DNA of 40,000 nt. It comes from Symbiodinium natans (Eukaryota > Sar > Dinophyceae > Suessiales > Symbiodiniaceae). Shown here piece after piece: positions 8,714 through 17,934 of this stretch. The first letter of the stretch is position 1. Each line of letters starts with the position of its first letter. The stretch spans positions 87,501 to 127,500 of the forward strand of contig CAJNDS010000067.1 of the NCBI GenBank assembly GCA_905221605.1, written 5' to 3'. The notes below the pieces were generated by a model. That model was not told where the DNA came from. It saw nothing but the letters and a program-made list of their open reading frames with translations, and ran no database searches. The position numbers and the translations under genes were made by a program.

Positions 8714-9222
8714 TTAGAAGTCTGGTGTGTTCCAGTGGATTCTACGGCTACCTGAAACCCAAACTCTTGGAGGGTTCAGGGCTTGCTAAGCCCTAAACCC
8801 CCAAACGCTGAAACCTAAAAACCCTAAAGTTCGGGCTAAACCCTAAACCCTAAACCCTAAACCCTAAACCCTAAACCCTAAACCCTAAACCCTAAACCCT
8901 AAACCCTAAACCTGTAACCCCTGCACATGTTGCTTTGCCGCGGTGAGTGCACTCTCGGCTCCAGCGATGTCGGGTGCGTTTGCTCCTGACCAAGGCTTCT
9001 TCCCGCCTTTGCTTGAGTTTAGGGTTTAGGGTTTAGGGTTTAGGGTTTGGGGTTTGGGGTTTGGGGTTTGGGGTTTGGGGTTTGGGGTTTGGGGTTTGGG
9101 GTTTGGGGTTTGGGGTTTGGGGTTTGGGGTTTGGGATTGTTTCCCGCAGGGAAGCGGGGAACTGCCGCAAGTCTCTTCCTTACAGCGGCAAGAGCTTTAA
9201 AGGTTCCTGCGCAACATCCTAA
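8714..9222 (+). CDS. Last exon blocks of an upstream gene
   Basis: Blocks 8714-8755 (L-E-V-W-C-V-P-V-D-S-T-A-T, stop), about 8930-9015 (A-V-S-A-L-S-A-P-A-M-S-G-A-F-A-P-D-Q-G) and 9150-9222 (E-A-G-N-C-R-K-S-L-P-Y-S-G-K, TAA at 9220) are open on the + strand. The last block follows CCGCAG and is separated from 8930-9015 by a TTTAGGG/TTTGGGG array. Phase between the blocks was not proven. No family recognised. Confidence 0.3.
9051..9135 (+). repeat. Homogeneous TTTGGGG variant array
   Basis: About 12 uninterrupted copies of TTTGGGG follow directly on TTTAGGG units. The block is internally uniform and differs from the canonical unit at one base, showing local tandem expansion of a variant. Confidence 0.95.
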
Positions 9223-9320
9223 ATCTCTGAGGCTTAGGGTTTTTTTTGGGATTTTTAGGGTTCACAAATCTCTGAGGCTTAGGGATTTTGGGGGGTTTTG
9301 GGGGGATTTTTAGGGTTCAC
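9221..9320 (+). repeat. Tandem duplication in a probable intergenic region
   Basis: AAATCTCTGAGGCTTAGGG with a downstream GGGATTTTTAGGGTTCAC occurs twice (9221-9263 and 9267-9320). The following stretch to 9533 is free of arrays, AT-rich and T-rich (TTTGTTTTTTTTTGG at about 9359). It lies between a stop and a plausible ATG, so it is a candidate promoter region. Confidence 0.7.
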
Positions 9321-9533
9321 GGCAGGTTTTTGGACCCCCTTTAGGTTGGTTGACGATGTTTGTTTTTTTTTGGTGTGTCTCCGTTTTGATGTGCTGTGCT
9401 GTGCTAAGCTATATCTACGAAACGACTGGGCATATCTGAATGTGTGTGCGTGTGATTATGTTGTGATTGGCTATATGGCGATATGCAAGCCCCGTGCACA
9501 AATTACGCGCACGCATAACCAGCTTGGTCTGAC

Positions 9534-12500
9534 ATGGAACTGCGCGCAGAGATTTCCCAACACCTCATAAAGCAGATTGCCCCAGCCCCCTTACCCAGTG
9601 CTCATGCGGAAGCACTTTTCAGGACCGATGGAGAACTTCCCAAATATCGTCGAACCCGAACCGAAAGCGAACCGTCATGGCCCTGGCTGTTTTTGGTTCC
9701 AGAGTTTTGTCTTTAGGGTTTAGGGTTTAGGGCTTAGGGCTGAGCATTGCTTCAGCCACTTGAAGTTGGATGGGGCGGCTGTTCGGGATGTCAAGCCCTA
9801 GCCCTCATCCCTTTTTGTTAGGGGTTTGGTTTAGGGCTTAGGGCTTAGGAAATCGAGGACCCAGAGGAGGCCCTTAGTCCCTTTGTTAGCTTCTCTAATA
9901 TGACCCTTTAAAGCAAAATCTAGGACCCAGAGGAGGCCCTTATTCCCTTTGTTAGCTTCTGTAATATGACCCTTTAAACCCTAAACCCTAAACCCTAAAC
10001 CCAAACCCTAAACCCTAAACCCTAGAACAAGGGCACCCTTTTTTTGCTCCCAAGTTACTGCTGAGTCTAGAAATACATGCCACCCTCTCTCTGAGGCTCC
10101 TGCAGCTAGCTTCGGCAAGTCCTGTGGCTGCTAGGGTTTAGGGTTTAGGGTTTAGGGTTTAGGGTTTAGGGTTTAGGGTTGAGGGTTTAGGGTTTAGGGT
10201 TTAGGGTTTAGGGTTTAGGGTTTAGGGTTTAGGGTTTAGGGTACGAAGTTACTTGTTTTCAGCTCCGCGCCTCTTTGATGTACATTCAGGCTGCAGGGGG
10301 AATTCCTCACAGAATGCCCAGCGCCCGAATTTCCCAACCCTAAACCCTATGCCCTAAACCCTAAACCCTAAACCCAAAACCCAAAACCCCAAAACTTAAA
10401 CCCTAAACCCTCAACCCTAAACCCTAAACCCTAAACTCTAAACCCTAAGCCCTAAACCCTAAACCCTAAACCCAAAACCCTAACCCCAAACCCCAAACCC
10501 GTGCTTCAGAGGAAGCCTCAGTAGGTTCAGCCCGATAGTCTGAGCCCGCAAGCAGCGTATCTCAAGAAATGTTTCGGGTTTAGGGTTTGGGGTTTGGGGT
10601 TTAGGGTTTAGGGTTGAGGGTTTGGGGTTTAGGGTTTAGGGGCTTGGGTGGTTACCCGAACCCCCCGACAGATGGAGGTTTCCAAAATCAGGGTCTTTCC
10701 GGTCCCTCCTTGCCTTAGGGTTTAGTGTCTAGGGCTGAGGTATTGTTAAGGGTCCGTGTGAGAAATGGGACGCCCCCGACGCGACCACGATTGAAGTTCT
10801 TCTGAAAGTTAAAAGTCAGTGCGTGCTAGCCCCAAGCTTGACCTGTCAGCATTGAGAAGCCCTGAAGCCCTCCAACCCCCTTAAACCCTAAACCCTAGAT
10901 TTAGGGTTTAGGGGCTGAGGGTTTAGGATTTAGGGGTTTAGGGGTTTAGGGTTTAGGGTTTAGGGTTTAGGGTTTAGGGTTTAGGGTTTAGGGTTTAGGG
11001 TTTAGGGTTTAGGGTTAGACTCTGAAAGCCTGGATTCCTACAGCCTCTGACTCCTCAGCCCCCTCTGCCGAGCTCAACTTTCCATCCCTTCAAGCTCGAC
11101 TGTGGCAAGGTTCAGGGTGGGGTTTAGGGTTAGGATTTAGGGTTTAGAGCTTTAAGAGGTTTAGGGTTTAGGGTTTAGGGTTTAGGGTTTAGGGTTTAGG
11201 GTTTAGGAGTGTCCTGTCACTAAGCCGCAGCCCAACACTTCACGCATGTTAGTCAAATCTCCAAACCCTCAACCCTAAACCCCCTGGTTCTTGGTAGGGG
11301 ATGAGGGAAGTCGGGCCCCCACGTAGGGATGATCTAGGCTACCTCCTCCCGTCATTCCCCTACTAAGAACCAGCCAGTAAACCCGAAACCTGCCCTAGGC
11401 CATATACGCCCCTACGAGCAGCTTCCCGCCCGCTCCCTTCCCCATGAGGGGTCGTCTAGACAGGACTCAACAACTTATGACAGGTGAATCGGGCTTCGGG
11501 TCTTGTCCTCAAAAAAGACGGGTGGTCCCCAAGACCTATGGCGAAGGGTTGAGGTTCCACTGACCAAAACGCCAAAATGCCCTGAGCCCTTTCACTCTCA
11601 AGGTGACATGTGTGCCTCACCAACATCAAGTTCGGAATTGAGTGATGAGGTGGGCGTGCGCAAGCAATGTAGTAGGGGCCGAAATGACTACTTGGTCGGC
11701 CATTGGGATATTTGACACTTCCCTTGTTGGGTTTAAGAGGATCAGATTCAGAACCCCCCCTCCCCCCCCTCCCCTCCCTCCCCCCCCTCCCCAAAAACAA
11801 GAATAAAAACTCAAAATCAATAAAAGGATAGATCCTAAAACCTAAACCCCTAGCAAAAAAGATCGCAACCTTAGGCCTGTTGACTGTAGGCCCCCAATGT
11901 AGCTTTTACATCCCCAAACCCTAAACTCTAAACCCCAAGCCCCAAACCCTAAACCCCAAACCCAAAACCCTAAACCCTAAACCCTAGACCCCAAACCCCC
12001 AACCCTAAACCGTAAGCTCGTTTGCTTCCGGGCTGCCAACCTTTGGCATCGAGGCGGCTTTCAAGCTCAAGGATTTTTGTTGAGGGTTTTTAAGGCTTTA
12101 GGGGTGCAAGGTGTAGGGTTTTAGGGAACCCTAAACCCTGAACCGAACCCTAAACCCTAAACCCTAAACCCTAAACCCTAAACCCCCAAGACCCTGTAAC
12201 TTGAAATTATGAAGAAACATCCAAAACAGAACTCCTCGAAACTTTCCTCGGACCTGAACCCTTAATAATTTCAATAAACCCTCAACCCTAGAAGGCTTCG
12301 GGAGTCAGGGCTTTATGTCTTGAGGGTCTCGGATGCGTTGCGGAGGCCTCAATGCCAATCGCCAACATGGAAGACGTTGGTCGGGCCCTTGACAGGGTTT
12401 AGGGTTTAGGGTTAGGGTTTAGGGTTTAGGGTTTAGGGTTTAGGGTTTAGGGTTTAGGGTTTAGGGTTTAGGATGGTCCCCCTTGTACTAGGGATTAGAA

Positions 12501-12670
12501 TAGGGAGTACTAGAATCCCTACTAAGGACAGTTAGTGAGCATCCCAAGTTTTACTGGTTCAGGGTCTTAAGGGGTTTTAAGGGTTTAGGGTTGTTTTCTG
12601 GGCTTTCAGGGATGCTCATGAGAAATCCTGCTACGAAGCGAGGTGTCTACCCCAGCTGCAAAGACTTTAG
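9534..12670 (+). CDS. Putative multi-exon gene, unknown protein
   Basis: The first exon, 9534-9695, starts ATG (M-E-L-R-A-E-I-S-Q-H-L-I-K-Q) and stays open about 54 codons, rich in Glu/Arg/Pro. Following blocks: 9756-9800, 10071-10135 and 10263-10335 (these two join in phase across array 10136-10242), 10538-10575, 10672-10715, 10768-10855, 11044-11109 (ends CAAG|GT), 11206-11265, 11399-11468, about 11500-11716 (S-S-E-L-S-D-E-V-G-V-R-K-Q), 12013-12070, 12295-12395 (A-S-M-P-I-A-N-M-E-D-V-G-R-A-L-D-R) and 12610-12670, ending TAG. The 10768 block has an in-frame TGA at 10853, so the span could be two genes. Introns hold family A, E, B and J elements. Function not recognised. Confidence 0.35.
9858..10070 (+). 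mobile_element. Family A element with duplicated left half and array insertion
   Basis: The left 66 bp (GACCCAGAGGAGGCCC through GACCCTTTAAA) is repeated in tandem, at 9858-9923 and 9924-9989. The second copy runs into a CCCTAAA array, then AAGGGCACCCTTTTT, and ends TTACTGCTGAGTCTAG at 10070. The exon-like block 10071 starts immediately after. Confidence 0.65.
11284..11373. mobile_element. Family E inverted-repeat element
   Basis: CTGGTTCTTGGTAGGGGATG on the left is the inverted match of CATTCCCCTACTAAGAACCAG on the right. The length is 90 bp. Other copies: 17474-17616 and 18022-18179; a degenerate one ends AAGAACCAG near 6770. Confidence 0.75.
11714..11830. other. Array-free interval with family G end and C-rich tract
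   Basis: CACTTCCCTTGTTGGGTTTA followed by AGAGGATC matches the right part of family G copies in the 13998-14065 and 19429-19473 intervals. A C-rich tract (about 11755-11792) follows. No gene seen. Confidence 0.4.
12471..12547. mobile_element. Family B element, short copy
   Basis: GGATGGTCCCCCTTGTACTA at the left and ACAGTTAGTGAGCATCCC at the right, with AATCCCTACTAAGGACAG inside. It sits directly after a TTTAGGG array. The gap from 12671 to 13330 contains only a GATA-like microsatellite (12760-12800) and CCCTAAA arrays, and is taken as intergenic. Confidence 0.6.
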
Positions 12671-13330
12671 GGGTCCAGAAGGGGGCATTGGCCTCGCACT
12701 GGACTTGCATGGCTGGGATCATGCTACTTGAGCATAAGTCCGGAACAATATTAATGAAGAAGTCTATCTATTTATCTATCTATACGTATATACATACATA
12801 AGAGTATGTGTGAGTATGGAAGTGTGTCTGTGGAAACCCTAAACCCTAAACCCTAAACTAAACCCTAAACCCTAAACCCTAAACCCTAAACCCTAAACCC
12901 AAGGGAGCAGGTTTCACTCTTCGCCTGCCTCAGTTCAAAGCACCCAGGTGCGCAAACCTGAGGCCGCACACCCTGAAGTCCTGTTGCTAGGTAGGCCCTT
13001 GGGACAAACCCTAAACCCTAAACCCTAAACCCTAACCCCTAATTAAACCCTAAACCCTAAACCTAAAACCTAAACCCTAAACCCTAATCCCTAAACCCTA
13101 AACCCTAAACTCTAAACCCTAAACCCTAAACCCTAAACCCTAAACCCTAAACCCTAAACCCTAAGCCTAAACCTAACCCGTCTTTCAAAAAAAACCTTGT
13201 TGGGTTTTGCCTTGCTAGGGTTTAGGGTGGAGGGTGGAGGTTTTAGGGCTTCCACATTACCCTTGAACCGTGCAACTGTTGCTGATTGTATGCTGCTGCA
13301 GCATTCGGGCACCCTCGAGTCAGCCCCACT

Positions 13331-15776
13331 ATGCTCTGGCTTCTTGCTGTCTTAGGAGCCACCTGCTGCTGGTGGACTGACGCCAGCGATGCTGTCACCA
13401 TAAAGAGCTCCCCCGGCAAGGTCGCCTACGTGCAAGTGGTCGGAACTCAAGTGGTGGAGGACCCGTCCGCTGCCGGGACCTGGGACACGGGATGCAAGGC
13501 ATCCACTGTGATGCAGGAGTTGCATTGTGATGTGGCAGCGCCCGAAGATGGCAGCGCACCAGTACCAAAGCCAGAGTTGCGGGCACTACACCTTGATTGC
13601 AGCAGTCTCAAGCTGCCAAGGTCCATGGACAAGGGGCACGTTTCCTTCGTAATCCCTAAGGAACTCGCTGCGAACTGCGCCCGGGTTACGGTTGAGGCGG
13701 CGTCGAAGGGCCCTTTGCCCAGCTGGGACATACCTTACTTGGATCCTCAAGAGGACTGGCTACTGCGGCTACTTAGTAGCTGAATGAGTACACTTCACAC
13801 TTTTTGGGATACTATCATCCCCGGTAGAACTGAAGCTGTACACTTTTCTAGGGCTTATGAACTCAGCAACTAAGGCTACAGGGTCCGACGCAGCTTCGAG
13901 TGGCATGCCTTCCCTTGGAGCATCGGCTGATCTGGTGGATGCCCGAGAGGTTCTTCCTGGTTGCGAAGTTCACTTTGCAGGACTCCACAGAGACTAGGCA
14001 GGCCCTTGGCCACTGGGACGAATTTCTGGTTATTCTTCCCTTCTTGGGTTCAAGAGGATCTCCCTAAAACCTACACCCCAAGCCCTAAGCCCTAAACCCT
14101 ACACCCTAAGCCCCAAACCCTAAACCCAAAACCCTAAACCCTAGACCCTAGACCCTAAATCCTAAACCCGTTTTCAGGTTTTTTTTAAGCCCATCCCAAG
14201 GAGACCTTTTACGAAGCGGAGCTTCGAGCGTGGAGAAAGCAGCTGTCCAGCCACATTGACACCGGGCGCCGCGCCTGCGACAAAGCCTTGGAGAAGGTTT
14301 ACGGCTGGCCAGCACCTGGGTAGGCCCTTGGGAATATCTCATACTTTCTCTTCTAAGTTGGGAGTTTATAGACCCTATTCAGGACTATTTCTTCAGAGGG
14401 TTTTTTCGGCGCCCAGCCTAGGCGGAAGCCGTGCCCAGTGGCCGCAAGAACTGCGGCGCCATGCAGTGGCGCAGCCCTGAGCCGGCCCATAGTCCTGAGC
14501 TGGACGCGCTTGTCCTGGGCCCGCTCCTTGGGGACGAAATGAACCCTAAAAAAAAAAAATAGGGTTCATAATACCTTAATTTGGGAACTATAGTAGCAAG
14601 GGAAAATGACCATACCTTCATAGGAGTGAGAGTAGTAGGGGAAGATGGCCCCAATTTTAGGGTTCATATAACCTTAATTTGGGAATTAGAGTAGTAAGGG
14701 AATATGACTCCAATTTTAGGGTTCATATTGCCTTAATTTGGGAATTAGAGTAGTAAGGGAGTATGACCCCAACCATTAGGGTCCCTAAACCCTAAACCCT
14801 AAACCCTAAGTCCTAAGCCCTAAACCCTAAACCCTCAACCCGAAACCCTAAACCCTAAACCGGGTTCATTGGGTCCCCCTATGAGGCTCTGCAGCGACTG
14901 CACGAACCGGACGGCGCTGACGCTTTTCACGGCACGTGGGGAGGTTGCCGGACAGCCTGGTGCCTTGGAAAATGGTACCCTAAACCCTAAACCCTAAACC
15001 CTAAACCCTAAACCCTAAACCCTAAACCCTAAACCCTAAACCCTAAACCATTAGGGTTCATTTGGTCCCCAAGGTGGGCTTACACCAGACATCGTGGGCG
15101 TCCACGCCGAGCCGGCCATGCCGGAGGAGGTGCTAAAACAGGCGCTACGCTTCGTAGAAGCTGGCCCCAAGCCCTGCACTGGCACAGAGGCGGAGGAGCA
15201 AGCCGCCAAGCGCGCAAGGTCCGCGGAACGGGCCGAAGGTGAAGCCTTCGTCCGGGTGGACGAGCCGGTCGTGATCCACCAGGAGCTTTAGGGTTTAGGG
15301 TGTAGGGTGTAGGGTTTAGGGTTTAGGGGTTTAGGGGTTTAGGGGTTTAGGGGTTTAGGGGTTTAGGGGTTTAGGGGTTTAGGGTGATCCACCAGGAGCT
15401 TACTGCGAAGGCCTCGATGCTGCGACAGGGCACGCAGAAGCTGTTCGCAACACTACAGTGTGGGGTGACAAGGTGGGGGTTACGATCATGGGGGGCCCTT
15501 AACTTTGAAATAGACCCCCAAGTAGTAGGGTTCCCTTATGATAAAGACCCCAAGAAGGTACCCCGAATTTCGGACACCACCAGGTGGGGTTCCAAGGACA
15601 CCTTGGTTCTGGTGGAGATACCGGCTGAAGGGACAGTGAAAAACTCGTACTTCGAGGTCGCCATGGGGGTGCTTGTATTCCTGATCGCGGTTGCGGGGTT
15701 GGCGGCGGTATTTATTTTGCGACGACGGAGGCTCATCCATGCACACCAGGCAGAAGAACGACGGAACTTCACCTGA
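13331..15776 (+). CDS. Eight-exon gene for a single-pass membrane protein
   Basis: Exons 13331-13767, 13875-13980, 14201-14296, 14422-14535, 14886-14967, 15074-15282, 15396-15472 and 15584-15776 join in phase to about 437 residues, ending TGA. The start is the first ATG of the frame and opens a signal peptide (M-L-W-L-L-A-V-L-G-A-T-C-C). The luminal part has four Cys in exon 1, a basic helical stretch in exon 3 (F-Y-E-A-E-L-R-A-W-R-K-Q-L) and an Ala/Glu/Arg-rich helix in exon 6. Exon 8 encodes one membrane segment (G-V-L-V-F-L-I-A-V-A-G-L-A-A-V-F-I) followed by R-R-R-R and a short tail. Introns start GC, GA, GT, GA, GA, GA, GT in order; each ends AG and each next exon starts G. Introns 1, 6 and 7 have duplicated flanks that fix the junctions; introns 2-5 were chosen for phase and could shift. 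No family recognised; a type I surface or endomembrane protein is inferred. Confidence 0.75.
13768..13874 (+). mobile_element. Intron 1: S-family element with GGCTAC duplication
   Basis: The element ends TTAGTAGCTGA and TCAGCAACTAA are inverted repeats, and the interior has ACACTTCACAC and TACACTTTT arms. GGCTAC occurs just before (13767-13772) and just after it (13874-13879). The intron can be cut GC...AG so that exon 1 (W-L-L-R) continues as L-Q-G-P-T-Q. Length 107 bp. It is the clearest element-as-intron case without telomere repeats. Confidence 0.75.
13998..14065. repeat. Family G sequence in intron 2
   Basis: GCAGGCCCTTGGCCACTGGGACG and CTTCCCTTCTTGGGTTCAAGAGGATC flank a short middle. 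Related left ends (GTAGGCCCTTGGGA) are at 12992, 14320 and 19429 (GTAGGACCTTGGGAC); related right ends are near 11714 and 19463. Two of these lie within introns of the 13331-15776 gene. Confidence 0.45.
14548..14785 (+). repeat. 59-bp tandem repeat inside intron 4
   Basis: Three to four units carry TTTTAGGGTTCATAT, ACCTTAATTTGGGAATTAG and AGTAGTAAGGGAATATGAC. The last two full units are offset by exactly 59 bp (for example, TTTTAG at 14655 and 14714). Degenerate single copies of GGGTTCATTTGGTCCCC appear at about 14865 and 15055, at the ends of introns 4 and 5. Confidence 0.8.
15289..15383 (+). repeat. Telomere-variant array with 18-bp flanking duplication (intron 6)
   Basis: An array of TTTAGGG, TGTAGGG and about seven TTTAGGGG (8-bp) units. 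GTGATCCACCAGGAGCTT is present at 15271-15288 and again at 15384-15401. Removing one duplicate plus the array (113 bp) restores V-V-I-H-Q-E-L-T-A-K exactly. With the AG|G rule the intron is 15283-15395, GA...AG. Confidence 0.9.
15473..15583 (+). other. Intron 7 with AGGTGGGG duplicated at both ends
   Basis: AGGTGGGG occurs at 15471-15478 and again at 15582-15589. Removal as GT...AG joins G-V-T-R to W-G-S-K-D. The 111-bp length is a multiple of three and has no stop, so the segment could also be read through as 37 extra residues. The interior has GTAGTAGGGTTCCCTTATG, resembling a family D end. Confidence 0.6.
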
Positions 15777-16083
15777 TCGTCGCAGGTCACCAGGGGTTTA
15801 TAGGCTATCACAAGCACGTGGGGCGTCAACAGGGTGTCCGGCTTTCCTAAATGTGGGACATGCTGCGTAAAAGATGCGTCTGGGGGTTTTCATGGGGTTT
15901 GGTTTTCAGTCTTTCACATAGATCGCACCACGGCCGAGTGAACATTGCAGTCTTTGCAGGTCGTGGATGTTGCCACAGCTTTTGTGAACTAACAGGAAGG
16001 CCAGTTTACTCACAGGCAGTGCTGATGCCGTTGGCGATACGGGTACTATGTTTCCTTAAACTGTGACAAACAAGCCCACTCTG
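15777..16083. other. Probable 3' flank and intergenic spacer
   Basis: No arrays and no inverted-repeat elements from the TGA at 15776 to the ATG at 16084. A frame of 71 codons (15851-16066) is open but lacks any recognisable feature; I treat it as chance or a small unproven ORF. Confidence 0.4.
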
Positions 16084-17694
16084 ATGGCTTTCAACCCGGA
16101 GAGATTCGGTATTTCAGCGGCTTCTGCGATTCGCCTCAGTTCGAGATCACGACCCTAAACCCTAAACCCTAAACCCTAAACCCTAAACCCTAAACCCTAA
16201 ACCCTAAACCTGTGTGTCGCATCTACGCTCCCGCAACTGTTGGCTCCGAGTCGGGTGAAGTGGAGGGAAGAAACCCTATCTCTCCCATTTCCATGCAAGC
16301 CAAGAGTTATAAGGCCTGGTAGCCCAATGGTTACCCTTTTCCCCTTTTTTTGGCTCAAGGTTCCCTTATGGTACCCTTTTTCCCTTTTTTGGGCTCAAGG
16401 TTCCCTTATGGTACCCTTTTTCCCTTTTTGGGCTCAAGGTTCCCTTATCAACTCCGGGGGTATTTCGTCACGCTTAGTCTCTGGCTATCAGGTGCCATGA
16501 AGTGGCTGCGGAAGCATCGTCAGCACCCGGAACCCTAGCAAAACCTCACCCTAAACCCACTTTAAGTTCGAGCTCCCAAACTCTAAACCCGAAACCCTAA
16601 ACCCTAAACCCCAGACCCTAAACCCTAAACCCTAAACCCGCTTGTGAGCTCTCCTTGTATGATGGCCTGCGTTGCCAGCCTGCATCGCTGCTGCTACTAG
16701 GCAAAGGCCCGCAGGGGGACCACCGGGCATCCTACACCCTAGGGTTTAGGGTTTAGGGTTAAGGGTTTAGGGTTTAGGGTTGAGGGTTATGGCCCGAAAC
16801 CCCTTCTCCATGAACCCAATTCCCTACTTGAACAGTCCCACTTGCGAGCATTATCGACAATACCCACTGGCTTGTAACCCAACCAGATTCTCAAGCTCTA
16901 AGCAGACTCAACATGTCAAACCTCACCTAGACCTGATTTCTGAGAACTCCCACAACCAAATCACTCCGCTGATACGTACTTCCCTAAACTCTATGGGTTA
17001 GGGTTTAGGGTTTGGGGTTTAGGGTTTAGGGTTTAGGGTTTAGGGTTTAGGGTTTAGGGTTTAGGGTCCCCAAACCCCAAAACCCTAGACTCTTTCATCC
17101 GCAGGGCTCCTGTTCAGGGCCCGAGCAGTAGCCCGTTAAAGGATGCTGAGATCATCTAGAGTCAGGGTTTAGGGTTTAGAGTTTAGGGTTTAGGGTTTAG
17201 GGTTTAGGGTTTAGGGTTTGGGGTTTGGGGTTGGGGTTTAGGGCCCTAGAACACCCTCATAAGAATGATAGTCATAATCCAGACCCCAATTCTATTTCAA
17301 CAGGCCCCAATATTCATTACTGAACGCACCGCCAACATACCGACCCCCACCCCGCGCCTCCCCTAAACCCTAAACCCTAAACCCTAAACCCTAAACACTA
17401 AACACTAAACACTAGCATTCCCAAACCGGACCAGTCCGCAGGCACCTGAAAACGTTTCGCAGAGCTTATCCCCCTGGTTCTTAGAAGGAATGGGGGAATG
17501 TGGGGTACCCTATTTACTCCCTTAAAGGGCATACATAGGGGGGACAAAGGGAACCTCATTCCCTCATTCCCTATCAAGTTACCCTATTTCATCCCTCCTT
17601 TCTGACTAAGAACCAGCGAGTTAGTGTTTTGATGTCAACTTTCTCAGAGGTTCTTGCAGCAAGTGAACAAGTGCAGCAAAAGCAGACTACTTAA
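16084..17694 (+). CDS. Putative multi-exon gene, unknown protein
   Basis: A candidate start ATG at 16084 opens M-A-F-N-P-E-R-F-G-I-S-A-A-S. Later open blocks: about 16251-16313 (S-G-E-V-E-G-R-N-P-I-S-P-I-S-M; a competing frame is also open), 16492-16534, 16649-16740 (L-S-L-Y-D-G-L-R-C-Q-P-A-S-L-L-L-L-G-K), 17105-17159, 17432-17470 and 17617-17694 (S-V-L-M-S-T-F-S-E-V-L-A-A-S-E-Q, TAA at 17692). Block 16785-16990 is also open but poorer in G and its status is unclear. Introns carry family F (16316-16450) and family E (17474-17616) elements. Phases are not resolved. Confidence 0.3.
16316..16450 (+). mobile_element. Family F element with internal ~39-bp triplication
   Basis: The left end CTGGTAGCCCAATGGTTACC belongs to family F. 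GGCTCAAGGTTCCCTTATGG recurs at 16352, 16392 and 16431 (spacing 40 and 39 bp), each time preceded by CCCTTTTTT. TTTTGGCTCAAGG in the first unit matches the 3' end of the dinoflagellate spliced leader as I remember it. Confidence 0.65.
17474..17616. mobile_element. Family E element, long copy
   Basis: CTGGTTCTTAGAAGGAATGG at the left, CTTTCTGACTAAGAACCAG at the right, with an extra internal CCTCATTCCCTCATTCCC. An exon-like frame ends before it (17432-17470) and another begins directly after the terminal CCAG (17617). Confidence 0.7.
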
Positions 17695-17717
17695 GTCCGT
17701 CGGGGTATTGTTTTGTA

Positions 17718-17824
17718 GGACCCAGAGTAGGTGCTAACATTCCCATGTTTTAGGCCTGGGTTCCCCTCCAAGCCCCTTGAAACCAAAAAGGGCACCCTCT
17801 TGATGCCTAGGTTACTCTTGGGTC
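17718..17824. mobile_element. Family A element with TTGTA target-site duplication
   Basis: The left terminus is GGACCCAGAGTAGG and the right terminus TTACTCTTGGGTC. TTGTA lies on both sides (17713-17717 and 17825-17829). The length is 107 bp, with no telomere array inside, so this is the best template for the ancestral family A element. Confidence 0.75.
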
Positions 17825-17934
17825 TTGTATTACTGGACCCTTGTCGCCCCCCCAAAACCTTAAACCCTGGACCCTAAGCCCTAAACCCTAAACCCTAAAC
17901 ACCCTAAACCCTAAACCCTGGACTAAACAGCAAG

